In this document: in pieces, positions 1 to 9,096 of the stretch | Layout: each line of letters opens with the position of its first letter | Numbering within the stretch: the first letter of the stretch is position 1 | Source of the DNA: Podochytrium sp. JEL0797 | Taxonomy: Eukaryota; Chytridiomycota; Chytridiomycetes; Chytridiales; Chytriomycetaceae | Length of the DNA: 13,098 nucleotides | Assembly: GCA_027596195.1 (NCBI GenBank) | Contig: JADGJG010000744.1 | Coordinates: 1 to 13,098, forward strand | Direction of reading: 5' to 3' | Program-made: the position numbers and the translations under genes | Notes under the pieces: generated by a model | The model's database searches: none | Told to the model about the DNA's origin: nothing | Seen by the model: only the letters and a program-made list of their open reading frames with translations

Positions 1-21
1 ATGCCCACACACACAAACTCC

Positions 22-2426
22 TCATCTTGCACCACCCACCCCCCTCCCCCCCGCCCCTTGCACCCTTTCCGCCTCCACCCCAGCAACCTCCCCCCGTCTC
101 CTCACCTCCCCCACCTTCCCCATCAAATCCTCCGCCGTCGAATCAAGCCACTGCAAACTCGTCAAATGCGTGTCCAAAATCCTCACAATCTTGCCCACAG
201 CACCTCCCTCCTCCTGTCCCCCTTTCTCCCCACCATCCTCTTCCGCTGCTCCCTTCACAGCATTAATCTCCTCCACAATCCGTCCCAACTGTCTCGCCAT
301 CTCATCCACACTCTTATTCAACCCCTCCGCAACCAAATAAGTCTTCTCCCGGTCCTGATCCGCGGCTGTCATCCTAAACGGTTGCTGCTGCTTCTCCCCG
401 GCCCCTGTCCCAAGCGACGCAACAGGAAGCGTACCTGCCATAAGTGCACGCACGGTCGATTCGTATTGCTCGAGGACGGCAAGGAGTTCGCCTTGTTGAG
501 AGTCAATGTAGTCGAGGGTTTGGGTGAGGGTTGTTTGGGTCGCGTCGAGGGTTGTGATTTGTTGGTAGAGTTGGGAGATCTGTGGGGGGAGGAGTGAGTG
601 GTTTCTCCTGGAAGAGGAGTTTCGCGCCATGACGAGGGGAGGGGGGGGGGCGCCTCGCATCGTGGATGTCACCACCACCCGAAAACCCCCACCCTCCCAA
701 ACACCCCCACATAACACTAAAAAACGAAATAAAAACTCACATCATGTCCATTCTCAATCACCCCACGATCCCATTGCATCACCTCCACCGCTTGACGATG
801 GAAATCTTTGGTCGACGCGTCCAGGTCTTGTTGCCATTTGGACACGAGTTCGTCGAGCGATTTGCCTTTGAGTGATTTGAGGCCTGCTTGTTGTGGTTGT
901 GGTTGTGCTGGTTGGGCGGCCGCGGGGGCTGGCGCGGCGGTGGTGGTGGTGGTGGGTTTGGCAGCGGCGGGGGTCGAGAGGTCGCCGACTTTGAGGGGGC
1001 CCGGGGTCGCGGTGGCGGCGGCTGGGGTGGCGGGTGCGCCGACTGAAATAGGAGAAAGTTAGGGGAAGTGGTGGGAGAGAAAACGGTCCACAAAAAACAG
1101 GTGGGTACATGAGAAGCCGGAACTTGCAGCCGCTGGGGCTGCCGCAGCCGAAGCAGGAGCAGGAGCTGCAGCAGGAGTTGCGCCAAACGAAACCGATTTG
1201 GGGGCAGCAGCAGCTGCGGTTGTTGGAGCCGCCGTCGAAGGAGCGCCAAAGAGACCTCCTGCAGCGGGGGCGGCAGCAGGAGCAGCACCAAACAGACCAC
1301 CGCCAGCAGCTGTAGCGGGTGCCGCAGCCGCAGCCGCAGGAGCAGCCGCCGCTGGTGCGCCAAAGTTGAAACCGCTCGAGGCTGCTGGGGCCGCGGGAGC
1401 CGCTGCCGGGGCGGCGGCAGGGGCAGCACCAAAGAGACCTCCAGCAGCGGGAGCAGCAGCAGGTGCAGCACCGAACAGACCTCCTCCTGCGGCGGGAGCG
1501 GCAGCTGCTGGTGCAGCGCTTCCAAACAGTCCTCCTCCACCAGCAGCCGGAGCAGCACTTCCAAACAATCCTCCCGCGGGTGCAGCAGCAGCAGGAGCTG
1601 CAGGGGCACTACCAAACAACCCCCCTCCAGCAGCGGGTGCAGGTGCGGGAGCAGCACTACCAAACAATCCTCCAGCAGCGGGAGCAGCCGACGCGCCGCC
1701 AAACAGTCCTCCTCCTGCAGCAGGTGCAGCAGCAGCAGGCGCAGCAGCACCAAATAATCCACCCGCGGGAGCCGCAGTGGCTGGGGCGGCACTGCCAAAC
1801 ATGCCACCTCCTCCCGTTGCTGCAGCGGGAGCCGCGCCAAACAATCCACCTCCTCCTGCGGGAGCAGCTGGAGCCGCACTACCAAAGAGACCTCCTCCTG
1901 CGGGAGCAGCAGCGGTAGTGGCTGGGGCACCAAAGGAAAACGCGTTCGAGGATGCGGCGGGTTGCGGTGCGGCGCCAAAGAGGCCTGGAAAGAAAGTCAG
2001 CAAAAACAAATAAAAACAAAAAAACACACCAGCACTCGGGGCAGCAGCTGGCGCAGTGGATCCGAACGAGAAGCCACCTATTAAGTAAGTTAATTACTGG
2101 TGCACAATAAATAAAAAATAAAATAAAACCAACCTTGCGCTGCGGGTTGCTGCTGTCCAGGTTGTTGCTGCTGTGGTTGACCTGATTGCGTGCAATGCAC
2201 ATAGTAAGTAGTCAGCGCACGGTTACTTAATAGCATCCCATCACACACATCCCCTCACACACACATCCCATCTCACACACACCTGCTGCTGGTGCACCAA
2301 ACGAGAAACCGCCGCCGCCAGACGAGGCCGCAGGCTGCCCAAAGTTGAAGCCTAAGAGAGAGTGAGAGAGAGTCAGAATGGACGAAGGCGAAGCGGTGAT
2401 GCGGGAGACACGAGAACGCAACTCAT
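22..2426 (-). CDS. NUP62: Nsp1/Nup62 FG-repeat channel nucleoporin, seven coding exons
   Basis: Central-channel nucleoporin of the nuclear pore; in known complexes its C-terminal coiled coil pairs with Nup54/Nup58 (Nup57/Nup49) and Nup82, and its FG domain binds transport receptors. Model: complement of 22-579, 741-1042, 1109-1984, 2030-2077, 2134-2181, 2283-2351, 2423-2426, giving 634 residues with all phases agreeing. The N-terminus reads MSFNFGQPAA, as in animal Nup62 (MSGFNFG). Residues 1-355 hold about 20 FG motifs, mostly GGLFG with a few FSFG/FNFG, separated by Ala/Pro/Gly spacers. Residues 409-620 form the Nsp1_C coiled coil, with family signatures QWDRGVIENG, LDYIDSQQGEL, REKTYLVAEGLN and HLTSLQWLD. 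The GTGAGG near 103 is not taken as a donor because everything after it is purine-rich; the reading frame runs to TGA at 22-24. Introns are 161, 66, 45, 56, 101 and 71 bp. The first exon (ATG plus A) and the exact 2282 donor are the least certain parts; the family assignment is secure. Confidence 0.9.
35..57 (-). other. G-quadruplex-type G tract in the last codons of NUP62
   Basis: On the minus (mRNA-sense) strand four G runs of 4, 7, 6 and 3 are separated by single C, A and T bases, at 54-57, 46-52, 39-44 and 35-37. Runs of at least three G with one-base loops are the classic quadruplex pattern. The tract encodes part of the Gly/Arg-rich tail and lies 10 bp before the stop codon. Folding itself is not shown. 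Confidence 0.6.
2235..2282. repeat. Three-unit CA-rich minisatellite inside a NUP62 intron
   Basis: Three tandem units, each ATCCCATC or ATCCCCTC followed by a growing CA stretch, lengths 14, 16 and 18 bp (2235-2248, 2249-2264, 2265-2282). The last unit reaches the 5' splice site: on the minus strand it gives GTGTGTGTGAG, so the donor itself is made of repeat. Confidence 0.8.
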
Positions 2427-2766
2427 TTTTTTGTTTTTTGTTTTTTGGCTGCTGCGTGTTTGACTCCTTGTTTGGACACCAAGTGGAGGTCCTTCGAAAC
2501 CATCGGATCCATCCATTCGCACGCCAACGCGAATTCGATCTGTGCCAATAATAAATGCTCGAAATGCGAACGAGAAAAGAGTAAAGTTGAAACGCTGCAT
2601 CTCGCGTTTATCCTGGCAAAGCGTGCATTCTCATCTTTCTTTACTGCTCTTTACTGCTGTGATTCCTCTGTACTTTGTTTACTATGGTGCATGTTCACAT
2701 TCGTGCATCTCATACTTAACTGTACTCGATCAGTGTTTTTTTTTTTTTTTTTTTTCCTAACACTCC
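2427..2766. promoter_or_regulatory. Divergent NUP62-DRS1 intergenic promoter region with T20 tract
   Basis: About 340 bp separate the two divergent start codons, so both promoters and both 5' UTRs must lie here (or in unseen upstream exons). T-rich and A-rich runs flank both ends: an A-rich leader directly before the NUP62 ATG, and an uninterrupted run of 20 T at 2736-2755, eleven bases before the DRS1 ATG. Long dA:dT tracts commonly exclude nucleosomes in fungal promoters. I see no convincing TATA box. The bases CCTAAC follow the T tract, resembling a branch site, but no suitable acceptor follows before the start codon. Confidence 0.5.
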
Positions 2767-5700
2767 ATGGCTGTCAAACCCACCGCAACGCCCAAGGGCA
2801 CCAAGGCCGTCCAACAACGCGCCACGCCCAAAAGCGCCAAAGCCAAGGCAACACCAACCTCGGTCACCAAGGCACCTGCCTTGAAAGCACCCACCCCCAA
2901 AGCATCCACCTCGAAAGCACCTACTCCCAAAGCATCCAAAGCAAAATCCTTCGACCCGCTTTCGATCGGCACCATCTCCGATACCGAATCCGTCGCCGAC
3001 ATGGACGAAGACTCCGAGACCGAGAAACTTGCTGCCACCGCCGCAAAGAAGAAGGCCAAAAAGAACCCCGACACCGCCATGATGCCCGTCAAGGCTGCGG
3101 AACTCAACACGGACTTTACCTTTGAACTGTCGGGCGGTGACCTGGACGCGTATTCGCGCACGACGGCTTCGTACTGGGACTTTAAGGCGGCCAAGGCAGC
3201 CGTGAAGGGCGCGTCCAAGGGGCTAGGGTCGAATGAGGATGATGCCGCGCCGTCAAACACGATCGAGGATATGATTGAGCGTAAGCGGAAGGAGTTGAAG
3301 GAGAGGAAGCGGGCCGCGTTGGTCAAGAAGGCCGAGGTGGTTGTCGAGGAGGAGGAGGAGCCTGAGATCCAGGACATGGGTGATGTGATGATGGACGCGA
3401 ACGGCAACTTTGTGTTTGACAATGCGAGTGATGCTGGCAGTGAGGACGAGGAGTTGGACCTGATGGCCGATGAAATGGCCACGGATGAGCCCACTGCTGC
3501 TGATGACGAGATGGACCAGGACGAGGAGGAAGACGATGACGAAAAGTACGCGGCCGGTCTCGACGCGATGGATGAAGATTCGGCGGATGAGTTGAGCGGA
3601 GAGGAGGACCAAGTCACCGTGGCGCCAAAGAGACAGCCAATGAGCGACGACGACGACAGCGACGCGAGTGACGATGAGACAAACGAGATTCAGGATATTG
3701 TGAACGAAAAGGTTTAGTTTTCATTTTCTCTTGTCTTTTTGTGCATCTGCGAAACCCCGATTCTAAACCACCCCTTTCTCCAGAGAAAGGCCGAATTCTT
3801 TGCCCCAACCCCCGAAGCCCAAGACCCCACCGAAGAATCCACCGAAACCTTCCAAAACTTCCGCCTCTCGCGCCCAATCCTCAAAGCCGTCGCCGACATG
3901 GGCTACAACAAACCGACCCCGATCCAATCCCGCGCCATTCCCCTCTCCCTCCAAGCCCACGATCTCTGCGTCTCCGCCCAAACCGGATCCGGCAAAACCC
4001 TCGCCTTCCTTGTCCCCATCATCGAGCGTCTCCTGTTCCGTCCAAAAGACACACCCACGACCCGCGTCCTCGTCCTCGTGCCTACACGTGAACTCGGCGT
4101 GCAGTGTCATTCCGTAGCGACCAAACTGTCCAAATTCACAGACATCTCATGGTCACTCTGTGTCGGAGGACTCTCGACCAAAGTGCAAGAACTCGAGCTC
4201 CGTCAACGCCCAGACGGAGTCATTGCGACCCCGGGTCGTCTCATTGACCATATCCGAAACTCGCAAGGCTTCACGCTCGATGGGATCGAAATCCTCGTGA
4301 TTGATGAAGCCGATCGAATCTTGGAAGACGGGTTCGCGGATGAGCTTGATGAGATTATCAAGTCGACTCCCAAGACGCGTCAGTCGATGCTGTTTTCGGC
4401 CACCATGACGGACAAGATTGACGATTTGACCAAGTTGTCGCTCAACCGCCCAATCCGGTTGTTTGTGAACAAGGCGACGGCGTTAACCTCGCGGTTGACG
4501 CAGGAGTTTGTGAGAGTCAGAGCGCACAAGGAGAATTCGAAGCCGGCCATGTTGTTGGCCTTGTGTTCGAGGACTTATAAAGAGGAGGTGGTGATTTTCT
4601 TTAGGAGTAAAGCGGCAGCGCATTATATGAAGGTGTTGTTTGGGTTGTGTGGGTTGAATGCGGCCGAGTTGCATGGAAATTTGACGCAGTTGCAGGTATA
4701 TACCCCTCGTTTTTCTTTTTGTATCTTCTTTCCCGCTTTTCTGGTGACTGACCTCCTCCCCTCAACCACCCAGCGTCTCGAATCCCTCGAATCCTTCCGC
4801 GACCAAAAATCGAACTACCTCCTCTGCACAGACCTCGCGTCCCGTGGACTCGACATCCCCGGTGTCAAAACCGTCATCAACTACGACATGCCCAAATCCT
4901 ACAGCACCTACGTGCATCGTTGTGGACGTACCGCACGTGCGGGGCAATCCGGACTCGCCGTCTCGTTTGTCGGGGAATCGGACCGTGCCGTGTTGAAGAT
5001 GGCCATGAAGGCTTCGACGGATGAGATTCAGCATCGTGTTATTCCTGGGAAGGTTGTGACGCGGTATGAAGTGAAGGTGGAGGAGATGAAGGGGGCGACT
5101 GCGGAGGTGCTTGTGGAGGAGAAGAAGGAGAAGGAGATGAAGGGGATGGAGATGAAGGTTAAGAAGATGGAGAATATGATGGAGTTTGCGGAGGATATTG
5201 CGAATCGGCCCAAAAAGAGTTGGTTCCAGACCACGGCCGAGAAGACGGCTTCGAAGCGTGAGTTTTTTTTCGGGTTGTTGTGTGTGCTGGGAACTGATTC
5301 TTTTTTTTTCTGTTTAGAACTCGGAAAGGACAAGCACAATATTGATATGGGTGCAAAGGTGGCTGTTGTGGAGGACACGAGGGTGAGTTTTTTTTTGTTG
5401 TTTTGCCCCTCAAGCAACCACCGCCCCACTCCTTCGTACTGTGACACGATGAACAAAATCTCAGACCTGTACCGAACTAAAAATCATGTTGGATAAACAA
5501 GATATTGCCTTTTCTGATCACACACACACACACCCTCTCTCACCCCCCCTCCCCCTTCTTTGATTCACTAATTCTAAACACGCAAACTCCAAAATAGGCA
5601 CCCATCAAACGCGGCAAATTCGACGGCCTCTCTCGCCACGCCCGCCGCATGCGTATGGCCAAGGAAGAAGACAAGAAGGAAATGGCGATGGCGAGCGTGG

Positions 5701-5981
5701 CTGCTCGATCCGCCAAAAAAGCGGCAAGACCCACGCGTATTTCGTCCGTCCCCGAGTCGACTGGAAAACCGAGTGGGGTTAAGGGAGGAGGGCCGACCAA
5801 GAAGAAGAGTTTGTTTGAGTCGGAGGCGACGGGGATTCGTGGGAAGAAGAAGAGTGGGGGTGCGGCGGCGCCGGTTGCGAGTGCGGGTGGGTCCAAGATG
5901 GGGGCTAAGAGTGGAGGTGTGGGGAAGAAGAAGACGTCGAATCACAAGTTCAAGAGTCTTCAGAAGCACAAGAGGCGGTAA
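2767..5981 (+). CDS. DRS1: DEAD-box ATP-dependent RNA helicase Drs1/DDX27, five exons
   Basis: Nucleolar helicase needed in yeast for 60S subunit assembly and 27S pre-rRNA processing. Model: 2767-3711, 3784-4695, 4774-5257, 5318-5382, 5598-5981; 929 residues, somewhat longer than yeast Drs1 or human DDX27. The N-terminus is Lys/Thr/Pro-rich with a duplicated KAPTPKAS (residues 40-47 and 50-57), followed by NTDFTFEL (a Drs1-type motif) and acidic stretches. Catalytic core: Q motif F338-Q363, AQTGSGKT 380-387, PTREL 415-419, TPGRL 464-468, DEAD 489-492, SAT 520-522, ELHGN near 610, DLASRGLD 639-646, HRCGRTARAG 667-676 (Cys where Ile/Val is usual). Downstream are KSWFQT and a basic tail ending HKRR, both typical of the family. 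Introns of 72, 78, 60 and 215 bp; the 78- and 60-bp introns preserve frame without stops, and conservation (QLQ-RLESLESF) shows the first is spliced out. The ATG has a good context and lies 11 bases after a T tract. Confidence 0.93.
5519..5532. repeat. (CA)7 microsatellite in DRS1 intron 4
   Basis: Seven CA dinucleotides, followed by a CT- and C-rich stretch, inside the 215-bp last intron of DRS1, the longest intron in the window. It lies upstream of a CTAAT branch-like site and the acceptor AG at 5596-5597. Confidence 0.85.
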
Positions 5982-6334
5982 ATCACAGAGTGTGGTTGGA
6001 GTGGTTTTTGGGAGTGGAGGGGGGAGAAGGGGGGAGAATTTTGGGGTGCATTACCTGGGCAGTGGTGTTGATGTTTTTGGTACACCAAAGCTTGAATTTG
6101 AAAAAAGAAGAACTATTTTTGAAACGGTTAACTTCGTCCAATGGATCAATCGAATGCATCACAGTGGCATGTGAGGGAAATTGATGACGCAAGCCATTAT
6201 TTTTTCAAATCATGCCAAAAACAACCAGGACCATTGAACTTCACAGGCCTGTAAGATGCATTAGATATTACATGCCTCTTAAACCATTAAAATAAATTTA
6301 TTAAATTTCTCTTTTTGAAAATCTCACTTTTTAC
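5982..6334. other. DRS1-to-orphan gene intergenic region
   Basis: Holds the DRS1 3' UTR and the promoter of the next gene on the same strand. It starts G-rich and turns A/T-rich after about 6180. The clearest poly(A) signal is AATAAA at 6291-6296, only about 40 bp before the next start codon, so either the DRS1 transcript ends close to the neighbour's start or it uses a weaker unseen signal. No supported ORF, RNA gene or repeat was seen here. Confidence 0.4.
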
Positions 6335-8765
6335 ATGGCCGTCGAATCCTCCATGCGAGCCCTCTTGGCCAACTCCATGACTGACACGGATTCCACCATT
6401 TCACCCTGGAGCAGCAGCACCCCGCGCAGCCAGACAAAGTCCAAAAGCCGAGTCGATATTTTCAGTTCCAGCAGCAGTACGCGTTTGACGTCGGGTTTGA
6501 CGTCGGGATTCAACACAGAGCCCCAAAACACATCCGTTTCGGATCTTCCACTTTCGCCTTTTATTCTGACAACATCGGGTTCCACGTCCCCTCTATCTTC
6601 TTTAGTACACGTTTCACGCGCCAAAAGTGACACGACGGCGACCACCACGCGTCGACGCAGTCAAAGCGAGTTTGTGCCGCGAGAATATCCCACCCGAGAA
6701 CTTGGAACGCGGCGGCCTCATGGGATGTTGTTGGCGCCGGGACAGATTGGCGTGTGGAGTAAATCTGGGACATCTCTTCCCGATCCGCCGAGGCAGAGAT
6801 TGACAAAAGCGGTGACAATTGAGGGTTCCAAGACACTTGTTAAGAAGGGAGTAGACGCTGTTGAACATATAGACGGGAAAAGTGGCTCCTCGCGGGGTGG
6901 TGGTGGTGGTGGTGGTCCGGTGGCAAAGTCTGAGTCGCAGAATTTGCCGGGCATTCTTGTTGGATCCGTGCGGTTCCGCAGGGTGCAACGTGGTCCACTC
7001 TGTTCGAGACGGACAAATGAAAAACCAATGTCGCCGCCAGCTCAGGTTCCGAGTGTGTTGGATATTGGGAAAACGGTGAAAGTGAAGGACAACGCGTTGC
7101 TCAGTCAAACGATTGGTAAGGAAAAGGGGGAGATGAGGAGGGTTCCTTCAAATGACTTATTTTTTTAATGTTCTATATAGTGTGGATGCATGGATTTACG
7201 CCTTCATCCGAGAAAAGGAAAGAGGACGACCAGAGGCCCCAAACGGCGCAAGAAATCTTTTCCAGCATGCCCGAATTTCCAACCAAACGTCTCCACACTG
7301 CGGACGCGATCCTGCGTTCTGATTCCCTACACCTTGATGACTTTGAGCCACTCACGCTGGAATTGAGTTCTCCACCAGCACCTCCACGAATTCACAGACA
7401 AACAAAGTGCAAACCAGAACTGGATGTTCTCAAACCGAGAGTTTCATCAGCCGCGAATCGGATTGATGGAGTGATGCATTCGGGGGATTCGAGGCCTGGA
7501 TCGGGTTTACAGATTCAAAGTCGATCCAGGAGACCGTTTTCTGAAGAACAAGGACAACACTACGATACCCAAAGACACACCCAAGATGCTTTGAATCCTT
7601 CGATGCGGATCGTGTTTGTTGGGTTGGAGCGGGACACGCGTGTTAATAATCTCGTTTCTGGATTCAAGAGTAAACCCAAATCTGGAATTCAGAAACCGAT
7701 TCCGGACGCGCGACAATTTTCTGGTCAAGTTTCGTTTGGATTCGACAAGACTTGTTTGGAGTTGGATTCTGTGTCCGATTTAAATCCAAATTCAAGGTAT
7801 TCCGGTGAACGGCCGCAGGGGGTCATATCGCAAGACCACACTGTCGATGCAGAAGCGATTTTGGCATTGAAAACGAATGTAATATCTTTTGACTTTTTTG
7901 ATAACCGTACGACTTAAACCCGCGGTTTCGCATCACAAAAAAGATTGTCAAAATGTCGAACCGATGTATCCCCCTGCTCCAAAACCGCATTCAAATCCCC
8001 TACCGACTCACAAAACACACGCAAGTCCCCATCAAACACAATTCGATATCACCCAGCGCAAGATTCATGACACCCGAAACGAAACCCCCGCTTCCTCCGT
8101 TGTCTTCGGACAGACCGAATCCCGCAACGGCGACGCGTATGGAAGCGATAGGTGCTCAACGGATGAAAAAACTTCTCCAGAAGAGACGGCAGAGGGAAAA
8201 GAGGGAGATTGAGCCCATTCGGGAATCCCCTGCCAAACTGAAGGTTCAAACACTCGAAATGCAATCGTTTGTGGTACAGTCGTTGAAAGAGGGGGATGAT
8301 GATGCCTTGATTGCGGCGGCGTACAATCCGAGAATCTCGACGGCCAAGGTGTTGGACCAGCAACGAGTGTCGGTTGTGCGGGCGGAGGAGTATCCGATTG
8401 GTGTTCTCTCGTTGAAGCCAATGGTGCAGACGTATCCAGATGCCGTGATTACAGAACATGATGAGATATCATCCATGGAAGCCTCTGACTATAATCTCCT
8501 CGTGAACAGCAAACCTCCTGCGGGTTCCGAAGTCTCCTTTTTGCTATCACGCGACGAGACTGATATTTCAGTCACTTCCATAGCGTTGTCGATTTCCTTT
8601 CCATCGGAATATACGTCGTTGCGGGCAACGAAATGCGATTCGTTGCGGTCGTCTGTGTCTTTGGTTTCGCCGTCGTTGGCGTTTTCGGATCGAGTCTCGA
8701 GCGCGGATGAGAAGCGTGCAATTACGCCGTCTCCGTGGAGGTCACGGCACCCGTCGCATCAATAG
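6335..8765 (+). CDS. Unrecognised disordered Ser/Thr/Pro/Arg-rich protein, three exons
   Basis: I do not recognise this protein. Model: 6335-7115, 7181-7878, 7944-8765; 766 residues. Intron 1 (65 bp, GTAAGG...ATAG, phase 1) is well supported. Intron 2 (65 bp, GTAATA...AAAG, phase 0) is weaker because the acceptor lacks a pyrimidine tract, but it removes an in-frame stop and joins two long open frames. Visible features: Ser/Thr-rich N-terminus, a tandem 12-bp duplication at 6484-6507 (LTSG twice), RRRSQSEF near residue 107 that looks like a basophilic kinase or 14-3-3 site, a run of eight Gly encoded by a GGT repeat near 6897-6916, a basic segment RMKKLLQKRRQREKRE in exon 3, and a Ser-rich C-terminus. 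No signal peptide, membrane segment or catalytic motif is seen, so most of it is probably disordered. It could instead be two genes if intron 2 is wrong. Confidence 0.6.
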
Positions 8766-8781
8766 GTTTTTTGGGGGGTTA

Positions 8782-8802
8782 TTCGCTGAAAAGCGAAATA
8801 AA
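8782..8802 (+). terminator. Poly(A) signal overlapping a small GAAA-loop hairpin
   Basis: Sixteen bases after the orphan gene's stop codon, TTCGCT (8782-8787) and AGCGAA (8792-8797) can pair as a perfect six-base stem around a GAAA loop, which is a GNRA tetraloop. The canonical AATAAA signal at 8797-8802 begins in the last stem base. Its position suggests the 3' end signal of the orphan gene. Confidence 0.5.
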
Positions 8803-9096
8803 ATTGTTTTTAATGTTGGGCGGCAGGTGAAGAACGCTCCATTTTGATTTTTGCGCAAAGTGAGGAGATATTTTTCGTGAGTGCTTAAGTGATTCATTTG
8901 TCATATCGCACTTGGGTCCCTTCTCTTCACATTTTTTCTTGAAAAACAAAGAAGATTGACTGGGCCACCACTCGCTTGAACGATAATCTTCGCAGCCTTG
9001 CTGCATCTGACGCGCTTTATCGCTTATGCCTTTTGACTTTTATTTGCATTTTTTTTCTCCAACGCGCCCACGTAGCGATTTTCAGATTTACAACCC
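8803..9096. other. Intergenic region and promoter of the coiled-coil gene
   Basis: About 290 bp between the likely 3' end of the orphan gene and the next ATG. It contains T-rich runs (for example 9047-9057), expected of a fungal promoter and 5' UTR. I see no TATA box, RNA gene or supported coding segment. A non-coding first exon cannot be excluded. Confidence 0.4.

Noticed and set aside
22..130. Extra intron from the GTGAGG near 103 in NUP62
   Set aside because: All sequence downstream to position 1 is purine-rich, with no branch site or pyrimidine tract before any AG, and the open frame ends normally at 22-24.
779..1978. 399-codon open frame on the minus strand in another phase
   Set aside because: Leu/Pro/Arg-rich out-of-frame reading of the same repeat tract, running across the intron at 1043-1108.
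1198..2013. 271-codon open frame on the plus strand, antisense to NUP62
   Set aside because: It is the shadow of the GC-rich Ala/Pro/Gly repeats on the other strand; simple Ala/Gly/Pro/Asn composition and no independent signal. The minus-strand frame has FG motifs, matching intron phases and the Nsp1 C-terminus.
5649..5981. Separate small basic Gly/Lys-rich protein
   Set aside because: It is the last exon of DRS1: it is in phase with the preceding exon across a GTGAGT...ATAG intron and matches the basic tail expected of the family.
7889..8212. 107-codon frame overlapping the orphan gene's last exon
   Set aside because: It stops at 8212 while the chosen frame stays open to 8765 and joins exon 2 in phase.
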